A DNA stretch of 64,000 nt, from positions 743,681-807,680 of the forward strand of contig NZ_JH815204.1 of the NCBI RefSeq assembly GCF_000296465.1, written 5' to 3'. Of the stretch, positions 46,496-55,419 are shown piece after piece; positions within the stretch are counted from its first letter, which is position 1, and each line of letters begins with the position of its first letter. The notes under the pieces were generated by a model that was not told where the DNA came from, made no database searches, and worked only from the letters and a program-made list of their open reading frames with translations. The translations under genes and the position numbers were made by a program. Source of the stretch: Barnesiella intestinihominis YIT 11860 (lineage in GTDB: Bacteria > Bacteroidota > Bacteroidia > Bacteroidales > Barnesiellaceae).

Positions 46496-46688
46496 ACGTG
46501 CAAAGCCAGAGTTGAAACACGCTTTATTTAATTATTCAATGCAACCTATCTTTACAGGTTGTAAAGATAAATTAAATCCATATTCCTCTTATAGGATTTC
46601 TTGCGCAAGCCATTAAAAAAATCGCTATCTTTGTAGATACGAAGATGGGATTCGGTTCGGCATAGTCAAATCGGAAATGAATTTTCCG

Positions 46689-46720
46689 TTTGTCTCTGCG
46701 CTCACCTTTTATTATCTTTG
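46689..46720 (+). promoter_or_regulatory. Promoter of the 142-residue exported protein gene
   Basis: TTTG (46689-46692), 20 nt, TATCTTTG (46713-46720). Preceded by a TCGGCATAGTCAAAT element like that of the cassette at 47745-47812. Confidence 0.65.
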
Positions 46721-46750
46721 CCAAAAGTAAAGATAAAATTGAATATCGCA

Positions 46751-47179
46751 ATGAAAGCAAAAACACGTGTTCGCATTATCTTTTTTTGTCTAACCGTCTC
46801 TGCCATAGGCCTTCCTTTAATATTGATTAGCACACCTTCTATCCATCAGCATTTCGAACCTGAAAATATAGCCATATCTTTCGTCGAAAATCTATCCAAC
46901 GCTAACTTCCAAGAAGCTAAAAAGCTATCGACTCCCGAGTCGGCCGAAACACTATATTTGTTTGAGACCTTAGTCGGGAATCAATCCGATGAATTAAAAA
47001 ACACACCCACTCATTTCAATATTTCTTATTCTGAGATGAATACTTCACAAGATACCCTGTTCGTACAAGGGAAATTATTTTTCTCACATAAACACAAACT
47101 CATACGAAAAATTAATCTTACTTTGGTTAACCGTAGAGGAAGCTGGTTGGTCGATTGTCGTGACAATAATATTTTCTGA
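46751..47179 (+). CDS. Small exported or membrane-anchored protein, unknown function
   Basis: A 142-residue protein with an N-terminal hydrophobic segment (RIIFFCLTVSAIGLPLILIS) acting as signal anchor, then a mixed alpha/beta domain (FVENLSNANFQEAKKLSTPE; ending LTLVNRRGSWLVDC) reminiscent of NTF2/DUF4878-like lipoprotein folds, where a helix pair precedes a curved sheet. I do not recognise it further. The ATG at 46751 follows a good promoter. Thioredoxin is 74 bp downstream and may be cotranscribed. Confidence 0.65.
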   Translation: MKAKTRVRIIFFCLTVSAIGLPLILISTPSIHQHFEPENIAISFVENLSNANFQEAKKLSTPESAETLYLFETLVGNQSDELKNTPTHFNISYSEMNTSQDTLFVQGKLFFSHKHKLIRKINLTLVNRRGSWLVDCRDNNIF

Positions 47180-47253
47180 TATTCACGGAACGAATCGAAC
47201 CAACAGAACCATACCGCTGTTAAAATCATATTCATCTTATTAAATTTCAAGAC

Positions 47254-47553
47254 ATGAACAAATTTCAAGATATTATCGCAGGTGATACCCCGGTTCTAGT
47301 AGACTTTTTTGCAGAATGGTGTGGTCCCTGTAAAATGATGAAACCAGTCCTTGAAGAATTGAAAAAGAAAATGGGGAATAAAATCATTATACTAAAAATA
47401 GATATCGATAAAAATATTTCCTTGTCTTCGGAATATAGAATACAATCAGTCCCCACCCTTGTACTATGGAAACAAGGCGAAATCATTTGGCGACAATCTG
47501 GCGCCCTGTCGTTAAACGAATTAGAGCAAATTCTATCGTCTTATATACGATAG
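47254..47553 (+). CDS. trxA: Thioredoxin-family protein
   Basis: A 99-residue cytosolic thioredoxin. The active site WCGPC is in VLVDFFAEWCGPCKMMKPVL, and the cis-proline is in IQSVPTLVLWKQGE. Length and motifs match thioredoxin; there is no signal peptide. It reduces protein disulphides with NADPH through thioredoxin reductase (not in the window). Confidence 0.93.
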   Translation: MNKFQDIIAGDTPVLVDFFAEWCGPCKMMKPVLEELKKKMGNKIIILKIDIDKNISLSSEYRIQSVPTLVLWKQGEIIWRQSGALSLNELEQILSSYIR

Positions 47554-47703
47554 TTTCATAAGATTGACGCTTTTTTATACGATCTAGACAACTGAATACG
47601 AAAACAGGTTATACTTCGATATACCCAACTAAACTTGTTTCTGTTCCAACCTTATATTAGTCCTCAAAAGATTACGGGTCGAAAAGAAAAACGAACTTAT
47701 TCG

Positions 47704-47735
47704 TTTTATCTTTCTCTTACCTTGCACTATCTTTG
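47704..47735 (+). promoter_or_regulatory. Upstream promoter of the chromate-transporter operon
   Basis: TTTT (47704-47707), 20 nt, TATCTTTG (47728-47735). Confidence 0.5.
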
Positions 47736-47777
47736 CAAAAATGCGAAAACAGGCGGCACTCGGCATAACCAAATAAA

Positions 47778-47808
47778 TTTGTTTCTGCCCTCGTTTGCAC
47801 TATCTTTG
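47778..47808 (+). promoter_or_regulatory. Proximal promoter of the chromate-transporter operon
   Basis: TTTG (47778-47781), 19 nt, TATCTTTG (47801-47808), only 20 bp before the first start codon. Two consecutive promoters thus precede the operon. Confidence 0.65.
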
Positions 47809-47828
47809 CAGCGCATTAAAAAGAAACT

Positions 47829-48404
47829 ATGAGATCGAATCTGTATCTGAAACTATTCATATCATTTTTTAAAATAGGTGCGTTCACATTCGGAGGCGGT
47901 TGGGCTATGATACCTCTCATTGAAAGAGAAGTCGTGGATAAACAAAACTGGATTAAACGGGAAGATTTTGTCGACGCACTTGCCATTGCACAATCATTGC
48001 CCGGAGTTTTGGCGGTGAATATATCCATATTGATCGGGAACAAATTGCGAGGATTAAAAGGTTGTCTCATGGCGACACTCGGTACAATTCTACCCTCTTT
48101 TCTAATCATCTTGGCTATTGCAATCTGGTTTGTTCAAACGTATGACAATCCGGTAGTCGAGCGTATATTCAAGGGTATAAGACCAGCAGTGGTCGCACTC
48201 ATCGTGTCTCCGGTATTCAGTACGGCTAAAACAGCACGTATCAATATTAAAACGGTTATTATTCCCATTATAGTGGCATTATCAATCTGGTTAGGAGGGG
48301 TTTCCCCCATTTGGTTCGTCTTGTTAGGAGCTATCGGTGGAATACTTTACTGTAATCATGTCATCGCCAGTTCAAAACAAAAGAGTAATAAAGAAGAAAA
48401 ATAG
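47829..48404 (+). CDS. Chromate-transporter (CHR) half protein 1
   Basis: A 191-residue membrane protein with one CHR domain. The family motif FFKIGAFTFGGGWAMIPLIE is at the N-terminus, followed by SLPGVLAVNISILIGNKL. Short CHR proteins occur as adjacent pairs that together equal one long ChrA. Export of chromate is the named activity, but many members likely move other anions. The partner gene starts 2 bp after the stop. Confidence 0.93.
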   Translation: MRSNLYLKLFISFFKIGAFTFGGGWAMIPLIEREVVDKQNWIKREDFVDALAIAQSLPGVLAVNISILIGNKLRGLKGCLMATLGTILPSFLIILAIAIWFVQTYDNPVVERIFKGIRPAVVALIVSPVFSTAKTARINIKTVIIPIIVALSIWLGGVSPIWFVLLGAIGGILYCNHVIASSKQKSNKEEK

Positions 48405-48406
48405 CC

Positions 48407-48961
48407 ATGTGGATCGTATATCTCAACTTATTTTGGGCCTACCTAAAAATCGGACTATTCGGTTTTGGTGGCGGATACGCCATGCTCTCTCTCATTCAAC
48501 ACGAAGCGGTAGAAGTCGTTCATTATGGCGAAAGCCAACCGTGGCTTACCCCGATCGAATTTACCGATATCGTAGCTATTTCTCAAATGACTCCCGGCCC
48601 CATAGGAATAAACAGTGCTACTTATGTAGGATATGTAGCTGCCGGTAATAGTATTTTGGGGTCGATAATCGCCACATTCGCCGTATGTTTGCCGTCTTTC
48701 ATTTTAGTCTTATCAGTGAGTCGCTTTATACTTAAACATAAAGATAATATTACTATCAAAAGCATATTTTCCGGACTTCGTCCTGTGGTCGTCGGTCTGA
48801 TAGCTTCTGCCGCACTCCTCCTCATGAATAAAGAAAACTTTCCAGACTATACAATAAGTATCGGTATTGCAGTAATCTCGTTTGTTCTGGTACACTATGC
48901 GAAAATACACCCCATACTCGTTATCGTATTGGCTGGTATTTCAGGATATGCCTTATACTAA
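48407..48961 (+). CDS. Chromate-transporter (CHR) half protein 2
   Basis: A 184-residue partner of the previous gene: NLFWAYLKIGLFGFGGGYAM and MTPGPIGINSATYVG are the CHR signatures, followed by about five membrane segments. The pair probably inserts in opposite orientations to make one transporter. The folC start is 10 bp downstream, so the operon continues. Confidence 0.93.
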   Translation: MWIVYLNLFWAYLKIGLFGFGGGYAMLSLIQHEAVEVVHYGESQPWLTPIEFTDIVAISQMTPGPIGINSATYVGYVAAGNSILGSIIATFAVCLPSFILVLSVSRFILKHKDNITIKSIFSGLRPVVVGLIASAALLLMNKENFPDYTISIGIAVISFVLVHYAKIHPILVIVLAGISGYALY

Positions 48962-48971
48962 AATATGAATT

Positions 48972-50264
48972 ATGAATTACGAAGAGACATTGGAGTATTT
49001 ATATAAACAACTACCTGTTTTTCAACAAATAGGAAGTGTTGCTTATAAACCGGGATTGCAAAATACCGAAGCATTGGACAAATATTTCGGATATCCCCAT
49101 CGAAAATTTCACACCATACATGTTGCCGGGACCAACGGCAAGGGATCGGTATCGCATCTATTAGCCGCTATTCTGCAATTAAACGGATATAAAACAGGGC
49201 TATATACCTCTCCGCATCTTATCGATTTCAGAGAGCGTATCCGCATCAATGGACAAATGATTTCCAAAGAAGACGTTATTCAATTTGCAGAGAAACATCT
49301 TGCATCTACACTCCATATCCAGCCATCATTTTTCGAACTCACCATGATGATGGCGTTTAACCACTTTGCCGAAAATCAAGTAGATGTCGCTGTTATCGAA
49401 GTCGGATTGGGCGGAAGATTGGACAGTACAAATATCATTACTCCTGATTTATGTGTCATTACCAATATCAGCTATGACCATGTGCAAATGCTCGGAGACA
49501 CCCTGCCGAAAATAGCCCGAGAAAAAGCAGGTATTATAAAATCCGGAATACCGGTCGTGATCGGTGAAGCTCAGGGAGAGGTGAAGCAAGTATTCATCGA
49601 TCGAGCGAAAGAGATAAAAGCCCCCATTATATTCGCAGAGGGACAAATTCATTTCCGGTCGACCCAACGGAATGACAAAGGTTGGGAATTCGATTCTCCC
49701 GAATTTCCGCACCTTTTCGGGGAGTTAAGCGGGCTATGTCAGGAGAAAAATGCAGCTACCGTTCTGACAGCAGTCGGCCAATTACGAAATTTAGGATACA
49801 ATATCTCCCACCAATCGGTCTATGATGCTTTCGCCCATGTCACCAGTCTTACCGGTTTAATGGGGCGATGGCAACAATTGGAATCGTCTCCCCGACTAAT
49901 TTGCGACACCGGGCACAACACCGGAGGCATACAATATATAGTTCGACAGTTGCAAAACGAATCTTATCAAAACTTGCGTATTATCATCGGTATGGTCAAT
50001 GACAAAGACATTTCGGGAGTTTTGGCTATGCTCCCCCAAAATGCCGTTTACTATTTCACCCGGGCCTCGATACCTCGCGCTTTACCCGAGGAAAGACTGT
50101 ACGAATTAGCAATAAAAGCAGGATTGACAGGGAAGTGTTATCCGTCGGTTCAACAAGCTGTGGAAGCGGCGAAAAAAGAAAGCCGCCCCGATGATCTGAT
50201 CTTCGTAGGCGGCAGTACATTCATCGTGGCCGACTTGCTAAAAACTATGCTTTCACAGCAATAA
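48972..50264 (+). CDS. folC: Folylpolyglutamate synthase / dihydrofolate synthase
   Basis: A 430-residue Mur-ligase-like enzyme adding glutamate to dihydropteroate and folates. ATP loop HVAGTNGKGSVSHLLAAIL, then VAVIEVGLGGRLDSTNIITP, and the C-terminal domain with ICDTGHNTGG. Length is normal. Its last 20 bp overlap the 3' end of the convergent ridA gene, so the two stops lie inside each other's coding sequence. Confidence 0.95.
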   Translation: MNYEETLEYLYKQLPVFQQIGSVAYKPGLQNTEALDKYFGYPHRKFHTIHVAGTNGKGSVSHLLAAILQLNGYKTGLYTSPHLIDFRERIRINGQMISKEDVIQFAEKHLASTLHIQPSFFELTMMMAFNHFAENQVDVAVIEVGLGGRLDSTNIITPDLCVITNISYDHVQMLGDTLPKIAREKAGIIKSGIPVVIGEAQGEVKQVFIDRAKEIKAPIIFAEGQIHFRSTQRNDKGWEFDSPEFPHLFGELSGLCQEKNAATVLTAVGQLRNLGYNISHQSVYDAFAHVTSLTGLMGRWQQLESSPRLICDTGHNTGGIQYIVRQLQNESYQNLRIIIGMVNDKDISGVLAMLPQNAVYYFTRASIPRALPEERLYELAIKAGLTGKCYPSVQQAVEAAKKESRPDDLIFVGGSTFIVADLLKTMLSQQ

Positions 50265-50631
50265 CCTCTATTTCGACTAATGCTTGTTTCGGTAATTCTT
50301 TAACTGCAAACGCCGACCGAGACGGAAATACGGACCCGAACTGCTCGGCATATATTTCGTTCATTTCTCCGAAAAGAGACATATCGGCCAACAGCACGGT
50401 CGTCTTTACAATATGTTCGACCGAATAACCGGCCTCCGCCAAAATAGCTTTAATGTTCGCAAACGCTTGACGAGTTTGAGCTTTGATGCCCTCAGGCATT
50501 ATTCCGGTTTTGGGGTCAATGGGCAATTGCCCCGAAAGGAAAATCATATTTCCGGTTTCAACAGCTTGACTATAAGGTCCGATAGCAGCCGGAGCAGATG
50601 TCGTAGAAATTACTTTTTTCATATCACTCAT
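50245..50631 (-). CDS. ridA: RidA-family enamine/imine deaminase
   Basis: A 128-residue protein of the YjgF/YER057c/UK114 family that hydrolyses reactive 2-aminoacrylate-type intermediates to keto acids and ammonia. Motifs: APAAIGPYSQAVETGNMIFL, the substrate arginine in FPSRSAFAVKELPKQALVEI, and a C-terminal Glu. ATG 50631 overlaps the YihY stop by 8 nt; ATG 50622 is a second possibility. Forms trimers in the family. Confidence 0.94.
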   Translation of the reverse strand: MSDMKKVISTTSAPAAIGPYSQAVETGNMIFLSGQLPIDPKTGIMPEGIKAQTRQAFANIKAILAEAGYSVEHIVKTTVLLADMSLFGEMNEIYAEQFGSVFPSRSAFAVKELPKQALVEIEVIAVKA

Positions 50632-52009
50632 TATTATTTAATTTATGGGAAAGCACTCGGCTTTCTTCTATTTTCAAATCTTTCAATGCAATACTATCAC
50701 CCTTCTCTTCCATAAGCCTACGGGTATCTATTATAGCCGCCCATTCCTTTGGGAAATCGGCTTTTAAATTACAGATAAAATCCTCGTCTCCTTCTCTGTC
50801 GATGGCTCGCAATAAATAGCCCAAAGTCAATCGGCTGATGTCTACCGCCGGTTGATATGCAGGAACCCTCTCTTCTTCCGACAATGTCTGCGAAATAATA
50901 TTCACCCGTTCCAATTCATCGACGGTACGCTCTACCAACTGTATGGGAATAGCATAACGTCTCGATATCTGTCCTTTGGTCATCGGCGGAAGTCCCTCCT
51001 TGAACCGATGGACAATAACTGTGGCTATGACTAATATAATATAATCGGAATACCGACGAGATATATCGTTGGTCTCTTTTTCGAAATTGAAATTTACTAC
51101 ATTTTGAGATGAGTAAGTCAACACAGCACCAAACAGACAAATCAACCATGAAAATTGCATCCAAATGAGCAACAACGGCAAAAATGCGAAACTCCCGTAA
51201 ATAGCATTATATTTCGATACCCAAATTTGGCCCGAAATATATATAAATTGAAAAATCTGAAATACCGTACCACAAATAAGCCCAGAAATAAACGCATATT
51301 TGAACTTAACCTTTGTATTGGGTATAAAAATATAAATAGCGGTAAAGAACAAAGCGGTAAGTATATATGGAGCTAATCGAAAGACCCAACGCAGCAAAGG
51401 GCTCATAAAATCGAATAGAACCGAAGAACTGAGCATGGTTGACATAAACAAAGAAAATCCGCTCGATGCAACCATCAAAATAGGCAAAATCAAAAACATC
51501 GAGGTATAATCGGTAACCTTACGATAAAACGATCGACCGCCTTGTACCTGCCAAATATCATTGAATGCTTTCTCTATATTGGATAACAAACTTATCAAAG
51601 TCCACAAAAGGAAACAAAGGCCTATCCCCACGAATACTCCACCTTTCATCTGATCGAGATACTGGTCGACGAACCCTAACATATATTCCAATGCATTGCG
51701 TTGCGCCGGGAAATAATCGAACAACTGACTTTGTATAATATGTTGGAATCCGAATCCCTTACAAATAGCAAATAACATAGCCAACGCAGGCACGATTGCC
51801 AAAATCGTACTAAACGTCAATGCGGAAGCCTTTTCCTGCAACTTTTCATTTAAGAAACAGCGTACCGACAAGTTCAATGTTTTAAGAATATGAATATGGA
51901 GCTTATACTCGGTCACATGCCATATATCGACCGAGACAAACTGCCATAACCGTTTTATAAAAAGGCTGGCGCGGGCAAAAAAAGAGGGCTTGTTTTTACG
52001 CTGAACCAT
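50624..52009 (-). CDS. YihY/BrkB-family membrane protein
   Basis: A 461-residue protein with about six membrane segments (LTFSTILAIVPALAMLFAIC; IGLCFLLWTLISLLSNIEKA; ILTALFFTAIYIFIP; SFAFLPLLLIWMQFSWLICL), the YihY core. The C-terminal 130 residues are soluble and contain a winged-helix-like segment (PPMTKGQISRRYAIPIQLVE), an extension seen in Bacteroidetes members. The family was once misnamed RNase BN; the function is unclear. Followed by overlapping ridA. Confidence 0.88.
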   Translation of the reverse strand: MVQRKNKPSFFARASLFIKRLWQFVSVDIWHVTEYKLHIHILKTLNLSVRCFLNEKLQEKASALTFSTILAIVPALAMLFAICKGFGFQHIIQSQLFDYFPAQRNALEYMLGFVDQYLDQMKGGVFVGIGLCFLLWTLISLLSNIEKAFNDIWQVQGGRSFYRKVTDYTSMFLILPILMVASSGFSLFMSTMLSSSVLFDFMSPLLRWVFRLAPYILTALFFTAIYIFIPNTKVKFKYAFISGLICGTVFQIFQFIYISGQIWVSKYNAIYGSFAFLPLLLIWMQFSWLICLFGAVLTYSSQNVVNFNFEKETNDISRRYSDYIILVIATVIVHRFKEGLPPMTKGQISRRYAIPIQLVERTVDELERVNIISQTLSEEERVPAYQPAVDISRLTLGYLLRAIDREGDEDFICNLKADFPKEWAAIIDTRRLMEEKGDSIALKDLKIEESRVLSHKLNNNE

Positions 52010-52042
52010 AGAATATATCGTACAGAAAACTTCTACAAAAAA

Positions 52043-52388
52043 ATACAGCAGGCCTGTAAGCCGGGTTATGTACTCTCGAAAGAGTGTCTGTCATTTATCT
52101 CGACCTTGTGTCACCACAAGGCTCTAGCGGTTTACCCCCCGGCATCGGGCGAGCAACCCTACAACGCCGGTATACATAACCTTACAACCCATAAGACGTA
52201 CGGCATTCTACATTACTGTAAAACCCGGTGAGCTCTTACCTCGCCTTTTCACCCTTACTGCTTTCGCAGCGGTTATTTTCTGTTACGCTACTCCACTCTC
52301 GCGAATGGCTTCCCGTTAGGAAATATGGTGCTCTATGTTGCCCGGACTTTCCTCTCGCATCATACGAGCGACAGACCGTCCTGCTGTA
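52043..52388 (-). ncRNA. rnpB: RNase P RNA (bacterial type A)
   Basis: The minus strand has the conserved blocks of RNase P RNA: GAGGAAAGTCCGGGC near the 5' end, AGGGTTGCTCGCCC-type P4-proximal sequence, and AACCCGGCTTACAG at the 3' end. P1 pairs ACAGCAGG (52380-52387) with CCTGCTGT (52045-52052), and a run of seven T follows the 3' end. The RNA is the catalytic subunit maturing tRNA 5' ends. About 345 nt, a normal size. Confidence 0.95.
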
Positions 52389-52393
52389 CGTTA

Positions 52394-52401
52394 CAAAGAT
52401 A
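52394..52401 (-). promoter_or_regulatory. Predicted -7 element of rnpB
   Basis: Minus-strand TATCTTTG, 6 bp before the predicted RNA 5' end. Confidence 0.6.
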
Positions 52402-52660
52402 CGATAAAAATGGCAAAGACAGAATACTGTCAGTATGATTTTTAATCTTGTAAATTTTAACGGACAATATGACATGCCTAAGTATATAAAAATGATTCTC
52501 ATGACAGTCATCTGCGTTAACCCCTGTTAAGTAGCTATCCTGCTTATTAAAAGAGCTTAAAAAGAAGATGCAAGGGTTTCAACGGCACGATAAATGTATT
52601 AAATTTAACGTCTGAAAAACTTAAATACAAGATAATATTAACATTTAAAGCTAATAGATT
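52402..52660. other. Spacer between rnpB and htrA
   Basis: About 260 AT-rich bases holding the leader of htrA. No convincing TAnnTTTG promoter for htrA was found, which would fit an alternative (stress) sigma factor, but this is only suggestive. Confidence 0.4.
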
Positions 52661-54160
52661 ATGAATTCTTACGGAAAAAAATTGATGGGCATCGCCTTAA
52701 TTGCAGCTCTGAGCTCCGGAATTACAATCGGCGCATTTAGTATATTGAATAAGTCGGCCGATTCAAAAATACAAGATCAATCGCTCGACAGTGGATATGC
52801 ACAGCCGACTCGCTTTACAAGAGTAATCAATCGACCGGCTGTTGAAACAGATTTCACCACTGCCGCCGAAAACACGGTTAATGCCGTCGTTAGTATAAAA
52901 TCGATTTCTACACCCAAACAAAGTCAATTAGGCGGTTTTAGCGATCCGTTTTTCGAATATTTCTTTGGACAAGGAGGGCGCAATATACAACCTCAGCCTC
53001 GTGCTGGATTGGGGTCGGGAGTAATTATTACCCCCGATGGATATATTGTAACCAATAATCACGTAGTAGAAGGAGCCGATAAATTGGATATAACCCTGAA
53101 TGACAATAGGACTTTCAATGGTCGTGTAATAGGAACCGATCCTTCTACCGATTTGGCATTGATAAAAATAGATGCCAAAGATCTCCCCATCGTCAAATTT
53201 GGCGATTCCGATAATTTGAAAGTCGGAGAATGGGTATTGGCGGTAGGAAATCCGTTAGGATTAACATCGACGGTTACCGCTGGTATCGTAAGTGCCAAAG
53301 CTCGTAGCATAAGCGCACTCAACCCTCGTAGCCAAAAAATGGGTATAGAGGCGTTTATCCAGACCGATGCAGCTGTAAATCCGGGAAATAGCGGTGGAGC
53401 ATTGGTAAATACAGCAGGTGAATTAGTGGGTATCAACACGGCCATTTACTCCGAAACAGGAAGTTACGCCGGCTATTCATTCGCTATTCCCACTTCCATA
53501 GTAAGTAAAGTAATTGCCGATTTGAAAGAATATGGTACCGTACAAAGAGCCGTATTGGGTATAGGGTATAGAGAAATAGATTCCGAATTGGCCAAAGAAG
53601 AAAATCTTGAAGTACAAGAAGGAATATACGTCGGTGAAGTATACAATCGCAGCGCTGCGATGGAAGCAGGAATAAAAGAAGGTGATGTTATAACCTCTAT
53701 TAATGGCGTAAAGATTAAAAATGGAGCCATGCTTTCCGAACAATTGAGTAAATATCGTCCCGGAGATAAAATTAAAATAGGGTTGTTACGAGGAAAAGAA
53801 TCCAAAACTGTATCCCTGACATTAAAAAATAGTCAAGGCAATACCGAGATAACCAAGATTGCCGGAATGGATTCTTTGGGAGCTGGATTCAAAGAATTAG
53901 ATGCCAAGAGTTTGAGAGAGATGAATATCCGATATGGAGTGCAGGTTATTGGATTGAAAAACGGTAAATTCAAAGCGGCCGGTATGCGAGAAGGATTTGT
54001 CATTCTTGAAATCAATAACACCCCGATGAAGTCGGTTAGTGACTTGGAATCCATGTACGACTCTATTGTAAAATCAAATCAAAATCAAAAAGTTATGTTC
54101 ATTACGGGTATTTATCCGAATGGAAAAATGATGTATTATGCAGTAGATTTGGCCGATTAA
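52661..54160 (+). CDS. htrA: Periplasmic serine protease DegP/HtrA
   Basis: A 499-residue envelope quality-control protease. An N-terminal hydrophobic segment (LMGIALIAALSSGITIGAF) serves as signal or anchor. The trypsin-like domain has the complete triad His134 (TNNHVV), Asp164 (STDLALIKID) and Ser244 (GNSGGAL). Two PDZ domains follow (about 285-375, RAVLGIGYREI and AGIKEGDVITSINGVKI; and about 400-490). It degrades or chaperones misfolded periplasmic and outer-membrane proteins. Lies alone upstream of rpoD. Confidence 0.96.
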   Translation: MNSYGKKLMGIALIAALSSGITIGAFSILNKSADSKIQDQSLDSGYAQPTRFTRVINRPAVETDFTTAAENTVNAVVSIKSISTPKQSQLGGFSDPFFEYFFGQGGRNIQPQPRAGLGSGVIITPDGYIVTNNHVVEGADKLDITLNDNRTFNGRVIGTDPSTDLALIKIDAKDLPIVKFGDSDNLKVGEWVLAVGNPLGLTSTVTAGIVSAKARSISALNPRSQKMGIEAFIQTDAAVNPGNSGGALVNTAGELVGINTAIYSETGSYAGYSFAIPTSIVSKVIADLKEYGTVQRAVLGIGYREIDSELAKEENLEVQEGIYVGEVYNRSAAMEAGIKEGDVITSINGVKIKNGAMLSEQLSKYRPGDKIKIGLLRGKESKTVSLTLKNSQGNTEITKIAGMDSLGAGFKELDAKSLREMNIRYGVQVIGLKNGKFKAAGMREGFVILEINNTPMKSVSDLESMYDSIVKSNQNQKVMFITGIYPNGKMMYYAVDLAD

Positions 54161-54170
54161 ATCTTTTTGG

Positions 54171-54212
54171 AATATGGGATATGCCCCCTAAACAAGGGTC
54201 ATATCCCATATT
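54171..54212. terminator. Stem-loop after htrA
   Basis: AATATGGGATATG pairs with CATATCCCATATT with C/G-rich tip. A strong stem, but not followed by a T-run on the plus strand, so its role as terminator is uncertain. Confidence 0.55.
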
Positions 54213-54371
54213 AAAAGATAATTATTAAATATAGCACAACAAACACAACAGAACAAATATTCAAACGTTATAATAATAAATACGAAAAAGGCAGGAGCAG
54301 TAAAATGGTATTTTTGTAGATTCACGTTCAAAATTAAACATTTTTTACAGCTCCATTAACAATAAATATAG

Positions 54372-54379
54372 TATATTTG
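54372..54379 (+). promoter_or_regulatory. Predicted -7 element of rpoD
   Basis: TATATTTG matches TAnnTTTG, 26 bp upstream of the start codon. Confidence 0.5.
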
Positions 54380-54405
54380 CAGTCCCAAAATCTCAATATT
54401 GCAAG

Positions 54406-55266
54406 ATGAGACAATTAAAAATTACAAAATCGATTACGAACAGGGAGAGTGCTTCTCTTGACAAGTACCTACAAGAAATCGGACGCGAAGACTTGATTAC
54501 GGTAGAAGAGGAAGTAGAACTTGCCCAACGCATTAAAAAAGGCGATCATGCAGCACTGGAAAAGTTAACACGAGCCAATTTGCGTTTTGTCGTTTCGGTT
54601 GCCAAACAATACCAAAATCAAGGGTTAAGTCTCCCGGACTTAATCAATGAAGGAAATTTGGGTTTAATTAAAGCTGCCGAAAAATTTGACGAAACGAGAG
54701 GCTTCAAGTTCATTTCCTATGCAGTGTGGTGGATTCGTCAATCTATTCTTCAAGCTCTAGCCGAGCAATCGAGAATCGTTCGTTTGCCATTAAATCAAGT
54801 AGGATCTCTCAATAAGATCAGTAAAGCTCTTTCTAAATTCGAGCAAGAAAACGAACGTCGTCCCTCTCCCGAAGAGCTCGCAGAAGAATTGGATATACCG
54901 GTAGATAAAATCTCCGATACATTAAAAGTGTCGGGACGGCATATTTCGGTAGACGCCCCTTTTGTTGAAGGAGAAGATAATAGTCTACTCGACGTATTGG
55001 TTAATGACGATTCCCCCATAGCAGATAGGTCGTTAATTAACGAATCTCTCTCGAAAGAAATCGATCGCGCACTTAAACAACTTACTCCTCGTGAAAGCGA
55101 AATCATTAAAATGTTTTTTGGAATCGGCTGTCAAGAAATGACTCTCGAAGAAATTGGAGACAAGTTCGGATTAACCCGAGAAAGAGTTCGACAAATAAAA
55201 GAAAAAGCCATCAGAAGACTCAGGACTGCTTCGAGGAGTAAACTGTTAAAAACTTATTTAGGATAA
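54406..55266 (+). CDS. rpoD: Primary sigma-70 factor RpoD (short Bacteroidetes form)
   Basis: A 286-residue sigma factor lacking the long region 1.1, as is normal in Bacteroidetes. Region 1.2 ([20 protein letters not shown]), region 2 ([35 protein letters not shown] for -10 recognition), region 3 ([16 protein letters not shown]) and region 4 HTH ([20 protein letters not shown]) are complete. It recognises the unusual TTTG/TAnnTTTG promoters found throughout this window. A clear terminator follows. Confidence 0.96.
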   Translation: MRQLKITKSITNRESASLDKYLQEIGREDLITVEEEVELAQRIKKGDHAALEKLTRANLRFVVSVAKQYQNQGLSLPDLINEGNLGLIKAAEKFDETRGFKFISYAVWWIRQSILQALAEQSRIVRLPLNQVGSLNKISKALSKFEQENERRPSPEELAEELDIPVDKISDTLKVSGRHISVDAPFVEGEDNSLLDVLVNDDSPIADRSLINESLSKEIDRALKQLTPRESEIIKMFFGIGCQEMTLEEIGDKFGLTRERVRQIKEKAIRRLRTASRSKLLKTYLG

Positions 55267-55299
55267 CCTTATTGGATTGTCTGCCCCAATGGCAAGAAA

Positions 55300-55330
55300 A
55301 ACCGACCTGCACCTCAGGTTGGTTTTTTAT
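55300..55330 (+). terminator. Terminator after rpoD
   Basis: AACCGACCTG pairs with CAGGTTGGTT around a 5-nt loop, then TTTTTATTTT. Confidence 0.85.
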
Positions 55331-55419
55331 TTTAAATACCTCTTCATTTATTTTTTCAGTCGTTCGATTGCTCAATCGCAATAAAAAATTTACCTTCGTC
55401 CTCAACAAATAATAAAATC

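Larger units (their letters stand above)
46387..46750. other. Intergenic region with divergent promoters and a G9 tract
   Basis: Contains the queC promoter on the minus strand, a run of nine G (46487-46495), a further TATCTTTG box at 46626-46633, and the promoter cassette of the next gene. No gene is seen. Confidence 0.6.
47600..47812 (+). repeat. Cluster of three degenerate promoter-cassette repeats
   Basis: Segment 1 (47600-47647) and segment 3 (47745-47812) both start GAAAACAGG and share a following AACYAAAYWAAYTTGTTTCTG-like part. Segment 2 (47687-47739) ends in a complete -33/-7 pair and closely matches the queC promoter on the other strand. Segment 3 contains TTTG, 19 nt, TATCTTTG. Confidence 0.6.
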
